Positions 49,140 to 58,502 of a DNA stretch of 64,000 nt are shown here, piece after piece. This DNA is from Macrococcoides bohemicum. Lineage in GTDB: Bacteria; Bacillota; Bacilli; Staphylococcales; Staphylococcaceae. Within the stretch, counting starts at the first letter, position 1, and each line of letters begins with the position of its first letter. The notes beneath the pieces are model-generated. The model searched no databases. It was not told the origin of the DNA and was given only the letters and a program-made list of their open reading frames with translations. The DNA is taken from contig NZ_PZJG01000002.1 of assembly GCF_003259675.1 (NCBI RefSeq), forward strand, positions 124,001 to 188,000, given 5' to 3'. The translations under genes and the position numbers were made by a program.

Positions 49140-50177
49140 ATGAAAAAATTATTAGATATAACGATTATCGGTGGTGGGCCTGCTGGTCTTTATGCTGCTT
49201 TTTATGCAGGATTACGAGGTTTGAAAGTACGCATCATTGATCAGAACAATACTTTAGGCGGAAAACTTAACCTTTTCCCAGAGAAAATTGTTTGGGATGC
49301 TGGTGGGATTCCTCCTCAACCTGCAGCAGAGATTATGCAGAACTTGATTAAACAAGGCACTACATTTAATCCGGAGATTATTCTGAACACCGTCGTTACA
49401 GATATAAAAAAAGAAAATGACTTTCACTTTATCGTAGAGACAAACGATAAATCTTATCACTCTAAAACTGTTATCGTGGCAGTGGGTTCAGGTATCATCA
49501 AGCCGATTAAACTGGATATTGAAGGTGCCGATCGATATGAAGTTAATAACCTACATTATGTAGTCCCTTCTTTAAAACGCTTTAAAGATAAGCGCGTACT
49601 TATTTCTGGTGGTGGAAATGCCGCAGTTGACTGGGCACATGATATTGCTCCTATTGCAAAAAGTGTGCATATTATATGCCGTAAAGAAGATTTTAAAGGT
49701 CACGAAGAGACAGTGCGTCAACTGGATGAATTAGGAGTAATCAAGATGACTAACCAAACAATTCATTCTCTGATTGCAGAAGCGGACGAAATTAAACAAG
49801 TTGAAATTATTCATAATACTGATGACACCATTCAAATTTTAGATGTCGACGATGTCATTATCAATCATGGTTTCCATATGGACTGCGAGCTATTAAATGA
49901 CAGTTCAGTTCAATTTGAACGTGTTGATGATTTTTATATTAAAGGCAATGCAAATACTTCTACGAACACGCCAGGTATTTATGCTATCGGTGACATATTG
50001 AAACACGATGCGAAAGTCAACTTAATAATCGGTTGTTTCCATGACGCAGCGACTTCTATTAATCAGATTAAAATGTATCTTGACCCAGGTGCACCATCAT
50101 ACGGCATCGTTTCAAGTCACAATCCAATATTCGAAGAAGAAAATGAAAAGATAAAGAAAAAATTATTTGAATCATAA
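49140..50177 (+). CDS. iruO: iron-regulated FAD/NAD(P)H oxidoreductase, IruO/YcgT-like
   Basis: The 345-residue protein has the FAD motif ITIIGGGPAGLYAAFYAGLRG, a second Rossmann motif RVLISGGGNAAVDWAHDI for NADPH, and the flavin-contacting TPGIYAIGDI. It lacks the CxxC of thioredoxin reductase, as in ferredoxin-NADP reductase-like proteins. S. aureus IruO reduces ferric hydroxamate siderophores and supports haem oxygenases; divergence from fhuCBG over one Fur box supports this role. Confidence in IruO specifically is moderate. Confidence 0.85.
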   Translation: MKKLLDITIIGGGPAGLYAAFYAGLRGLKVRIIDQNNTLGGKLNLFPEKIVWDAGGIPPQPAAEIMQNLIKQGTTFNPEIILNTVVTDIKKENDFHFIVETNDKSYHSKTVIVAVGSGIIKPIKLDIEGADRYEVNNLHYVVPSLKRFKDKRVLISGGGNAAVDWAHDIAPIAKSVHIICRKEDFKGHEETVRQLDELGVIKMTNQTIHSLIAEADEIKQVEIIHNTDDTIQILDVDDVIINHGFHMDCELLNDSSVQFERVDDFYIKGNANTSTNTPGIYAIGDILKHDAKVNLIIGCFHDAATSINQIKMYLDPGAPSYGIVSSHNPIFEEENEKIKKKLFES

Positions 50178-50206
50178 AAAAAGGACTAAAATTAGTCCTT
50201 TTTTTT
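50178..50206. terminator. bidirectional terminator overlapping the nagB end
   Basis: GGACTA (50183-50188) pairs with TAGTCC (50193-50198), extended by A/T pairs and flanked by A- and T-runs. The nagB stop lies in this hairpin. Confidence 0.85.
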
Positions 50207-50929
50207 ATATGGTGAAGCTTCATCATCTGTAATAATTAATGCATTTGGATGATTAAGTAATACGCTCGCTGGTATATCTTCATCCGGCTGTGTCATACCG
50301 TATAACTGTTGAATAATAGGTTGTTTCTTTTCTCCGGTCGCTAAAAGAATAATTCTATCCGATTGCATAATCGTAGTTATCCCCATCGTCACTGCTTGCG
50401 TAGGCACCTGGTCAATTGTATCGAAAAATCTTGCATTCGCACGAATCGTTTCTTCTGAAAGGTCGACCATTCTCGTATTAGACGTAAACGATGTACCCGG
50501 TTCATTAAAACCTATATGACCATTCGTCCCAATGCCAAGCAACTGAAGATTAACAGGATGTTCTTTCATAATCAATTCATCATAAGCCTTATTATTCTCA
50601 GCCAGATTCTCTCTATCATTGTCCGGGAAATAATATTGTTCCGGCTTTATATCAATATGGTTAAATAAATGATGTTTCATGTAATAAAGGTAACTTTGCG
50701 GACTTTGCTTATCTAATTCAAAATATTCATCTAGATTAAATGTTTTAAGATGAGATAAATTAACTGGGTTTGACTTTATCAGCTTAACTAATGCAGCATA
50801 TACAGGTTCCATCGTTCCACCTGTTGCTAATCCTAGTTTAGTATGTGGATTACGCTTGATTTCTCTAAATAATTCTATCGCAACATACTGAGCGGCAAGT
50901 GATGCATTCCCTAAATTAATAAATTCCAT
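50192..50929 (-). CDS. nagB: glucosamine-6-phosphate deaminase
   Basis: Converts glucosamine-6-phosphate to fructose-6-phosphate and ammonia. The 245-residue protein has GLATGGTMEPVYAAL, catalytic FNLDEYFEL, GIGTNGHIGFNEPGTSF and ITTIMQSDRIILLATGE. The last residues (KKKD) and stop are encoded inside the terminator hairpin, so the C-terminus is dictated partly by RNA structure. Single gene; starts after GGAG with 8 nt spacing. Confidence 0.94.
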   Translation of the reverse strand: MEFINLGNASLAAQYVAIELFREIKRNPHTKLGLATGGTMEPVYAALVKLIKSNPVNLSHLKTFNLDEYFELDKQSPQSYLYYMKHHLFNHIDIKPEQYYFPDNDRENLAENNKAYDELIMKEHPVNLQLLGIGTNGHIGFNEPGTSFTSNTRMVDLSEETIRANARFFDTIDQVPTQAVTMGITTIMQSDRIILLATGEKKQPIIQQLYGMTQPDEDIPASVLLNHPNALIITDDEASPYKKKD

Positions 50930-50941
50930 TATTATATCTCC

Positions 50942-51793
50942 TTAATCTTCATTGATAAAACCATTGCCTAAAACATCACGGACATCATGGACGACAACAA
51001 ATGCTTTTTCATCAATCTTTTTAATCATACGTTTTGTCTTTGTAAGCTGTAATTTATTAATAACACAATACAGAACTTCTGTCTCTCTTTTACTATAATA
51101 CCCGCGACCATTTAGTATTGTAATGCCACGACCAATATCTTCATCTAACATTTTAGCAATCGGATCTGGATTTTGTGAAATGATTGTAATTGCTTTTTTA
51201 GGATTTAATCCTTCAATAATCATATCCATTGATTTTGTACCTAAATATAAACTTAAAACTGTTAATAGTGCTTTTTCTACTGGGATAACAGTTAATGAAA
51301 TCGCCACAACAATTAAATCAAAGAATAACAATGCATAAGATGTACTTACATCTAGATATTTATGAGCAATACGCGCAAGTATTGTTGTACCAGCTGTAGT
51401 ACCTCCTACCAGCACAATCATTCCGATACCAATGCCTACTAAAAATCCACCGAAAATCGTGCTCACTAAAACTTCTTTTAAATGAAGTTGTAACGGTTCA
51501 GTTATTTTTAAAAATACTGAAAGTGCAACGATAGAAATAATCGTTAATGCCATAGAACGTTTCGATAAAAATTTATATCCTACAGCCAGTAATACTAGGT
51601 TCATTAATAACGTTGTAATCGCAGGAGACCAACCGAAACTATATAGAAAGATAAGTGACATCCCCGTTACACCGCCTTCACCTAAATTGGCAGGAATAAT
51701 GAAAACGTTCACTGCAAGAGAAAATATTAAAGAGCCTAACAATACAAAAAAGACTGATTTCCAGGTAATTTTTAAATTTCTAAAATAGTTCAT
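50942..51793 (-). CDS. YitT-family membrane protein (DUF161/DUF2179)
   Basis: The 283-residue protein has five to six membrane segments (SFGWSPAITTLLMNLVLLAVGYKFL; FLVGIGIGMIVLVGGTTAGTTILARI) and a soluble C-terminal DUF2179 domain (KAITIISQNPDPIAKMLDEDIGRGITILNGRGYYSKRETEVLYCVINKLQL). Function is unknown in this widespread Bacilli family. Precedes nagB on the same strand by 13 bp, so probably co-transcribed. Confidence 0.85.
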   Translation of the reverse strand: MNYFRNLKITWKSVFFVLLGSLIFSLAVNVFIIPANLGEGGVTGMSLIFLYSFGWSPAITTLLMNLVLLAVGYKFLSKRSMALTIISIVALSVFLKITEPLQLHLKEVLVSTIFGGFLVGIGIGMIVLVGGTTAGTTILARIAHKYLDVSTSYALLFFDLIVVAISLTVIPVEKALLTVLSLYLGTKSMDMIIEGLNPKKAITIISQNPDPIAKMLDEDIGRGITILNGRGYYSKRETEVLYCVINKLQLTKTKRMIKKIDEKAFVVVHDVRDVLGNGFINED

Positions 51794-51877
51794 CTTTTCC
51801 TCCTTTAATAATTAAATAATAATTGAAGTCGGTTGTAAGTGTATCGAACTTTACACACTCTTTCAACAGTACAGCAT

Positions 51878-51904
51878 AAAAAAGGACACCTGTTTACAGA
51901 TGCC
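51878..51904 (-). terminator. terminator after ldh
   Basis: On the minus strand GG-CATCTG, loop TAAA, CAGGTG-T-CC, then T6. One bulge and one G-U. Confidence 0.8.
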
Positions 51905-51929
51905 CCGAAATATATTATTTTAAACGTTA

Positions 51930-52898
<969 letters not shown>

Positions 52899-52914
52899 TT
52901 ATTAATGCTATGAA

Positions 52915-54510
52915 TTAAAGCATAATACTTAATACATAAGTCCATAAACATACAAATACGAGTAAAGCGATACTATACTTAAGCGTCATATTTAATAATT
53001 TTGATTCTTCCCCAACTGCTCCAACTGCTGCAGATGCAATTGCAATTGATTGTGGTGAAATTAATTTAGCCATAACACCACCAGCTGTGTTTGCTGCTAC
53101 AAGTAATGCAGGATTTGTACCGATAGTACTTGCTGCAGTCGCTTGTATTGAAGCAAATAATACGTTGTTATTTACAACAGACCCTGTCATAAATACGCCG
53201 ATCCAACCTAAAATTGGAGAAAGTAATGGGAAGATTGAGCCTGTTTTCGCAATTGCTTGACCCATTGCTACAGTTAACCCACCATATGTTGTTAATTTAG
53301 CAATAGCTAAGATTGCTGAAATCGTTACGATTGGAATCCATAACTCTTTAATTGTACGACCAAGTAATTCAATTGATTTACCGATATTAATTTTCGGTGA
53401 GAACGCAATTGTTAGTAATACTGCGATTAAAATAGCAGTACCAGTAGCGCCGATAAAGTCTAGTTTAATCATTACACCTTTTCCAAGTGTTTCATTAAAC
53501 GTACCAGGCATTGTAAATGTAAGAATTGTTTTTGCTAATGGCCCACCTTCAGCGAATAATGCTTTGAATGCTGGTAAGCTCCATAGTAATACTAAACCTG
53601 TTAAGAAATAGAACGGGCTCCATGCAGTAATAATCTCTTTCGCTGGATGTTTCGTTACTTTTACCTCATCATCTGTTAAGCGGAAGATATTTTTCGGTTG
53701 CCATTTGCTACAGAATAAAGCTAATGCTGCCATCGCAATTAAAGCTGGTAATAACGCAGCAAGTTCTGGCCCCATGAATAAAGTAATAACAATTCCCATA
53801 CCTGTGTAAACTAAACCTGAAACTAAAATTGCTGGTAATGTTTCTTTAATACCTTTAAAACCATCCAGAATAAACACTAATAAGAATGGGATAACTATAT
53901 TAATAATAGGTAACGTGAATACAGACGTTTGTGAAACATCCATTGCTGTTACGCCACCCTTTAAACCTAATGTGTTGATGATACCAACTGGTATACCAAT
54001 TGCTCCAAAGGCACCTGATGCACCGTTAGCTATCAGACAGAACATCGCAGCTTTCAATGGTTCAAAACCTAATTGAACTAGTAAAACTGCACAAATTGCG
54101 ATTGGTACACCAAATCCTGCTGCTCCTTCTAAGAACGCGTTAAAACAGTATGCAATTAATAATAATTGAATACGCTGGTCAGCTGAAATACCAGAAATCG
54201 AATCTTGAATGACCTCGAATTTCCCACTTTCTACAGCAACTTTGTATAACCAAACTGCCATAACGATGATGTAACCAATCGGGAATAAACCTTGTACAAT
54301 TCCTTCTGTTACACCACCTGCTGCTACAGCACCAGGAATTTTAAATACGAATAATGCAATTAACGCAGTTACAACAAGCGTAAGTATTGCTGCGTTGATA
54401 CCTTTCATTTTTAAAACTGTTAAACATAATAAAAACATTATAATAGGTACTGCGGCAACAATTGCTGATAACGCTAAATTGTTGAATGGATCGAACGATT
54501 CTACGAACAT
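52915..54510 (-). CDS. lctP: L-lactate permease
   Basis: The 531-residue protein has 12-14 membrane segments and LctP/LldP features: FNAFLEGAAGFGVPIAICAVLLVQLGF, LIANGASGAFGAIGIPVGI, GWIGVFMTGSVVNNNVLFASIQATAA and AKLISPQSIAIASAAVG. It exchanges lactate with protons. First gene of an lctP-ldh operon, with a near-consensus promoter and a Rex operator upstream; CcpA site not seen. Confidence 0.95.
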   Translation of the reverse strand: MFVESFDPFNNLALSAIVAAVPIIMFLLCLTVLKMKGINAAILTLVVTALIALFVFKIPGAVAAGGVTEGIVQGLFPIGYIIVMAVWLYKVAVESGKFEVIQDSISGISADQRIQLLLIAYCFNAFLEGAAGFGVPIAICAVLLVQLGFEPLKAAMFCLIANGASGAFGAIGIPVGIINTLGLKGGVTAMDVSQTSVFTLPIINIVIPFLLVFILDGFKGIKETLPAILVSGLVYTGMGIVITLFMGPELAALLPALIAMAALALFCSKWQPKNIFRLTDDEVKVTKHPAKEIITAWSPFYFLTGLVLLWSLPAFKALFAEGGPLAKTILTFTMPGTFNETLGKGVMIKLDFIGATGTAILIAVLLTIAFSPKINIGKSIELLGRTIKELWIPIVTISAILAIAKLTTYGGLTVAMGQAIAKTGSIFPLLSPILGWIGVFMTGSVVNNNVLFASIQATAASTIGTNPALLVAANTAGGVMAKLISPQSIAIASAAVGAVGEESKLLNMTLKYSIALLVFVCLWTYVLSIML

Positions 54511-54613
54511 CTCTTTTCCTTCTTTCTAAAATTTGTTTTTTTAGGATATTTACTTTTCACGAAAACAAAGAAAACTGTTACTATCTTAAATCGAATACCC
54601 TTAATACAGTTCC

Positions 54614-54667
54614 ATACTACAACGTTATGAAATGTTATGCAAGCATTTTTTGTGATTATTTTCACAT
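54614..54667 (-). promoter_or_regulatory. lctP promoter with Rex operator
   Basis: The minus strand shows TTGCAT (54637-54642) and TAGTAT (54614-54619) 17 bp apart. TTGTGATTATTTTCACAT (plus strand, 54650-54667) matches the Rex consensus TTGTGAN6TCACAA at 17 of 18 bases and is 8 bp upstream of the -35. High NADH would relieve Rex and induce lctP-ldh. A 14-bp palindrome ATGTTTTAAAACAT lies further upstream at 54679-54692. Confidence 0.8.
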
Positions 54668-54763
54668 ATTATGAATATATGTTTTAAAACATGTCAATTT
54701 AACCAAATACTTAGCGTAGTAGCCTTTAAGCTAACGAATTTCAGCTAAAATCCCCAATAAAAT

Positions 54764-54789
54764 GATTATTTTACTTAATTAAAGGGTAA
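54764..54789 (+). promoter_or_regulatory. possible sigma-B promoter for the IsaB-like gene
   Basis: GATTAT (54764-54769), 14 bp, GGGTAA (54784-54789): five of six matches at -35 and a full -10. The start would be about 55 nt before the ATG. Rest of the gap 54511-54850 holds the lctP promoter region and no gene. Confidence 0.4.
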
Positions 54790-54850
54790 ACTGTAACTAA
54801 ATATATTGCAAATGATAACAAATCATATCAATATTATAGGGGATGAAACG

Positions 54851-55390
54851 ATGAAAAAAATAACAACAATTGGTTCAACATTACTTGTTGGCGCTCTTTC
54901 GATGACACTTATTACTCCGAACAATGCTGATGCTGCTGGTTATTATTACTGGCACAAAGGTGATATGGATGATAGCACAGTTTTAAAGACAACTTTTAAG
55001 AATGCAATTAATAAGAATGGTTTCACGTACGATGGTGTAAACATCAATACTGAATACGGAATATTCAAGCGCGTGATGAAGAATAACCAAATTACTTATA
55101 AAAAAGTACATAATGGCGTATACCAATCACGTAATGCGACGTTTATCTTTAGTTTAAAAAATAATAAGCTCTATAATAATTCAAAACTCAAGGGTATCTA
55201 CTTTAATTTTGATGACTATGCCATTTCTACAGCTAAAATAAAAAAGATATATGGTGCACCTTCAAATACGAAACATATTAAGAACGGTTTAACATATACT
55301 TATAAAGCACATTACAATATTAAAAATAAATTCGATTTTGTAAAAACTAAAAATGGCTACAAACTCTCTGGATTTATGACTACAAAATAA
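54851..55390 (+). CDS. secreted protein, IsaB-like
   Basis: The 179-residue protein has a signal peptide (MKKITTIGSTLLVGALSMTLI, probable cleavage after ADA, near 31), then a mature basic protein beginning AGYYYWHKGD with FKNAINKNGFTYDGVNI and a repeating beta-strand pattern. Order of short motifs (YY...G, FxNAI, late IxKIYG) recalls the staphylococcal immunodominant antigen IsaB family, an extracellular nucleic-acid-binding protein; similarity is weak and by eye. Start at 54851 after GGGGATG. Confidence 0.6.
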   Translation: MKKITTIGSTLLVGALSMTLITPNNADAAGYYYWHKGDMDDSTVLKTTFKNAINKNGFTYDGVNINTEYGIFKRVMKNNQITYKKVHNGVYQSRNATFIFSLKNNKLYNNSKLKGIYFNFDDYAISTAKIKKIYGAPSNTKHIKNGLTYTYKAHYNIKNKFDFVKTKNGYKLSGFMTTK

Positions 55391-55404
55391 AAGCAACTGC
55401 AAAA

Positions 55405-55454
55405 CAAAAACCGAATGAATTATCAATGCTCTTACGATTGATAGTTCATTCGGT
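55405..55454 (-). terminator. strong terminator for the small-peptide transcript
   Basis: An 18-bp stem (ACCGAATGAATTATCAAT, 55410-55427, with 55437-55454; one mismatch) and 9-nt loop. On the minus strand it is followed by TTTTTGTTTT, on the plus strand by only a weak tract, so it primarily ends a minus-strand transcript. Confidence 0.8.
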
Positions 55455-55488
55455 TCTTTACTATAGCCTGATTAAATATACTAATCAG

Positions 55489-55566
55489 TTAATTTGCCAG
55501 CGACTTCTTATTCGATTTGAATGCACGTTTCAAGCGTCTTCTAAGATCTCTTAACAGTCTTTTCAC
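55489..55566 (-). CDS. 25-residue cationic amphipathic peptide
   Basis: GTG start at 55564-55566 preceded by GGGAG 9 nt upstream; TAA at 55489-55491. The peptide begins MKRLLRDLRRRLKRAF and has 11 Lys/Arg with one Asp and no Cys. Helical spacing puts Leu/Phe on one face and Arg/Lys on the other. It has its own TATAAT (55593-55598) and an 18-bp-stem terminator (55410-55454). No family known to me. It could be a toxin, an RNA- or membrane-binding peptide, or part of a small regulatory RNA. Confidence 0.5.
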   Translation of the reverse strand: MKRLLRDLRRRLKRAFKSNKKSLAN

Positions 55567-55592
55567 AAGAACCGTCTCCCTTATCTCGCTTT

Positions 55593-55598
55593 ATTATA
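55593..55598 (-). promoter_or_regulatory. -10 element of the small-peptide gene
   Basis: TATAAT in GGTGTATAATAAAGC, 27 bp before the GTG start. A second TATAAT lies 15 bp upstream. No convincing -35 at 17 bp. This is 50 bp beyond the nupC stop. Confidence 0.4.
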
Positions 55599-55650
55599 CA
55601 CCTACATTATAATAAATCTTTATTAATTCTATATGAATTTAATATTAATT

Positions 55651-56856
55651 CTACCAGCTAAATAACCCTACAAACGCAGCAGATAATAATGATACTAAAA
55701 TACCTGCTAGTAACATCATCGGTACATATTTAGCGATAAAGTCAGAAGTTTTCACATCGACGATACCTTTTAATGCCCCAATAATCATACCAACTGTCGA
55801 GAAGTTGGCAAATGAGATTAAGAATGTAACAAGTACCGCTTTCATGTGGTTGTCCATTTTCGGAAGTGATTTTTGAATATCAATCATTACAACGAATTCG
55901 TTAGTAATGATTTTTTTCGCCATATGAGCACCCACTGTAATTGCTTGATCCCATGGTAATCCAAGTAATAAAGCAAATGGCGCCATAACCCAACCTAAGA
56001 TTAAATCTAATTTCAGGTCTTTATTAATTAAACCTAATAACATATCAATAAAGTGTGCTAATGATACGAATGCAATTAAGAAAGCGATGATGATTAAAAT
56101 TAATTTACCTGCACCTAATACAGAATCACCTAAGAACGAGAAGAATGGTTGACGATTCTCATGTTTGATTTCAACAACGTAATCTTCTTCTGGTGTTAAT
56201 TTAACTGGGTTTAAAATAGTTGCAATAATAATTGCGTTAATAATATTTAATGGAATTGCAGTTAAAACTAATTCACCAGGTACCATTGTTACATAAGCAC
56301 CAACGATTGAACCTGAAATACAGCTCATTGACATCAATGCAACTGTAAGTACACGTGCTGCATTCATATGACTCACTTGCTCTTTTGAAACAGCCAAAGC
56401 TTCAGTATTACCTAGAACCATCATCTCTACTGAATAGAATGATTCAAATTTAGGCTGGCCTGTTACTTTACCGATTAACCAACCGAACCATTTAATAATA
56501 AATGGTAATACGCCGATATACATTAAAATATCAAATAAAGGTACTACGAATAAAATTGGTAATAATGCAGAAACTGCCATATCCATTTTTCCAGGACCAG
56601 GTGCTGTCCAGCTACCGAACGGCATTCCGATACCTACATATGCTGCTTGTAACATCCAGCTAAATGCATCTGCTACAGCTTTTACACCATTACGTCCCCA
56701 AGGGAATTGTGTAAAAAACCATGCTAAGAATAAGTTAACAACTAACATAATAACGACTGATTTCCAGTCGATATTTTTCTTATCACGCGAGAAAACAAAT
56801 GCGACTAAAATAAAGACAAAGATACCTAAAACATTAAGCAATAAATAAGTATTCAT
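55651..56856 (-). CDS. nupC: CNT-family nucleoside transporter
   Basis: The 401-residue protein has CNT features: VGIGMPFGSWTAPGPG, VEMMVLGNTEALAVSKEQVSHMNAARVLTVALMSMSCISGSIVGAYVTM, and FSTVGMIIGALKG near the end. It imports nucleosides with protons or Na+. Start at 56856 after AGGTGG; an in-frame GTG at 56865 overlaps that site. A cre-like site lies upstream. Confidence 0.88.
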   Translation of the reverse strand: MNTYLLLNVLGIFVFILVAFVFSRDKKNIDWKSVVIMLVVNLFLAWFFTQFPWGRNGVKAVADAFSWMLQAAYVGIGMPFGSWTAPGPGKMDMAVSALLPILFVVPLFDILMYIGVLPFIIKWFGWLIGKVTGQPKFESFYSVEMMVLGNTEALAVSKEQVSHMNAARVLTVALMSMSCISGSIVGAYVTMVPGELVLTAIPLNIINAIIIATILNPVKLTPEEDYVVEIKHENRQPFFSFLGDSVLGAGKLILIIIAFLIAFVSLAHFIDMLLGLINKDLKLDLILGWVMAPFALLLGLPWDQAITVGAHMAKKIITNEFVVMIDIQKSLPKMDNHMKAVLVTFLISFANFSTVGMIIGALKGIVDVKTSDFIAKYVPMMLLAGILVSLLSAAFVGLFSW

Positions 56857-56994
56857 GATTTCCACCTTTTATTTTTTTTATCTTTAAGATTATAGCATGA
56901 TTAACTCGTAAACAATACAATTATTTTCATTTATTTACGAACATTTTTTCATACTGTTGTCATTATTTTTTCAAATCTCGAATATTAAAAGTTT

Positions 56995-57010
56995 TGAAAA
57001 CGTTTTATCA
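56995..57010 (-). promoter_or_regulatory. cre-like site upstream of nupC
   Basis: TGAAAACGTTTTATCA has a perfect left half and core of cre (TGAAAACG, then T-rich) but two mismatches at the right end. It is about 140 bp from the nupC start. The remaining 56857-57156 interval holds only AT-rich sequence and the pbp promoter. Confidence 0.4.
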
Positions 57011-57156
57011 ATAATATCATCTGTATTTATTTTTTATTTTGTCATATTACACTCGATTGTCGAAAAATTATTTTTAAAAGATAATGTATGTCTTTTTCTA
57101 TTAGGGTATTATGATAAAATGTAATCATTGAAAACAGAACATAGGAGTTTTATATC

Positions 57157-58434
57157 ATGAAAAATTATAATTTAAAAAGCTTTATTGTAAGCTTTATTCT
57201 TTTCTTTTCATTTACAGGATCGATTTCAGCAGCGACACCGTCTGAAATTGCAACACAGGAAGGGATGAATATAGCTCCTAAGTATAATCCTAAAGGTACG
57301 ATTGTTATTGCTGAAAAAAATGGGCAGATTCTGTATGGTGATAATATTGATACCAAAGCACCACCCGCTTCTATGTCTAAATTGATGTCTTTATATTTGT
57401 TGATGGAAGAAATGGAAAAAAGAAAAATTACTTTTAGTACAAAAGTAACAGTTAACGATAAATATTGGACGATTGCCCGTTTACCGATGTTAAGTAATAA
57501 CGTCTTTAGAAAAGGTGCCACTTATAAGGTCTCCGATCTTATTCAGCTTGCAGTAACGCCATCAAGTAATGCGGCAACTTATATGTTAGTGAATTTAGTA
57601 GAAAAAGACGATTCTGATTTCGTGGATCGTATGAATAAAACAGCAAAAGTACTTGGGATGAAAAATACTCGTTTCTTAAATCCTGTCGGTGCACCAAATA
57701 ATATGCTTCTTCAATATAAACCAAAGCGTTATCAAGCAGATGGAGATAATTTAACGTCTGCACGCGATTATGCGATTTTAAGTCAGCATTTAGTAAGCGA
57801 ACATCCAGAAATTTTAAAGTTTACTAAAAAAGCGTTCGTTACTGTTAAACCTGGTACTGAAGATGAAGAGTCATTTAAAACTTATAACCATTCTTTAGAA
57901 GGGGGACAATACCCTTTTAAAGGAGCAGACGGATTAAAGACTGGTTCTAGTGATACAGCCGGTTTCAATGTAACAGTTACCGCTAAACAGCAAAACATGC
58001 GTGTTATCGCAGTCGTTCTAGGTGTACAACATTGGCTGGATCCTGATGCGGAATACAATAGAAATAAAATGGCTAACGCTGTGATGCAGGATGCATTTAA
58101 TAAATATGAATATAAAAAGGTTTTAACAAAAGGCATACATAAACTTAACGGTAAAGAATACTTTGTTCATAAAGATTTATATGACATCGTGAAAAAAGAT
58201 CAACCCGGAAAATTAATTTTAAAAGATGGTAGCGTTCATTATGATTATGAACGTCAATTTGTATCCAAAGATTATAAACCTGCAAGTGTAAAATACGAAG
58301 ATTACCAGCAATATAAATTGAAGAAGTTTTGGAATGATCATTATTTATCAATAATGACTGCCTTAATTTCTTCATTTTTATTGGGACTTGGGATATTGAT
58401 TTACTATTATTGGCCGAAAATTAAGAAGAACTAA
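57157..58434 (+). CDS. pbp4: PBP4-like D-alanyl-D-alanine carboxypeptidase/transpeptidase
   Basis: The 425-residue protein has a signal peptide (to about residue 25), the penicillin-binding domain with SxxK (S72-M-S-K75), SxN (S136-S-N138) and KTG in DGLKTGSSDTAGF near 257, a C-terminal beta domain, and a membrane anchor (about 395-418) followed by basic residues. It resembles S. aureus PBP4 along its length, including DGSVHYDYERQFVSKDY. It trims or cross-links peptidoglycan. An extended -10 (TGATAAAAT) lies upstream. Confidence 0.9.
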   Translation: MKNYNLKSFIVSFILFFSFTGSISAATPSEIATQEGMNIAPKYNPKGTIVIAEKNGQILYGDNIDTKAPPASMSKLMSLYLLMEEMEKRKITFSTKVTVNDKYWTIARLPMLSNNVFRKGATYKVSDLIQLAVTPSSNAATYMLVNLVEKDDSDFVDRMNKTAKVLGMKNTRFLNPVGAPNNMLLQYKPKRYQADGDNLTSARDYAILSQHLVSEHPEILKFTKKAFVTVKPGTEDEESFKTYNHSLEGGQYPFKGADGLKTGSSDTAGFNVTVTAKQQNMRVIAVVLGVQHWLDPDAEYNRNKMANAVMQDAFNKYEYKKVLTKGIHKLNGKEYFVHKDLYDIVKKDQPGKLILKDGSVHYDYERQFVSKDYKPASVKYEDYQQYKLKKFWNDHYLSIMTALISSFLLGLGILIYYYWPKIKKN

Positions 58435-58476
58435 AAAAGATGCGTCTCCAGATTGAGGAGTCGCATCTTTTTTTAT
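58433..58476 (+). terminator. terminator after the PBP4-like gene
   Basis: AAAAAAGATGCG-T-CTCC pairs with GGAG-T-CGCATCTTTTTT around AGATTGA, followed by T-run. Confidence 0.92.
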
Positions 58477-58502
58477 GCTACTATCTTTATGAGGTGAAGC
58501 AT

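Noticed and set aside
57080..57115. GGGTAT before the PBP4-like gene as a sigma-B promoter
   Set aside because: The candidate -35 (GTATGT) matches only four of six positions, and an extended -10 sigma-A element fits better.
58440..58502. Longer start for the M50 peptidase
   Set aside because: The first 21 codons lie in the terminator of the previous gene; TTG at 58503 has the proper ribosome site.
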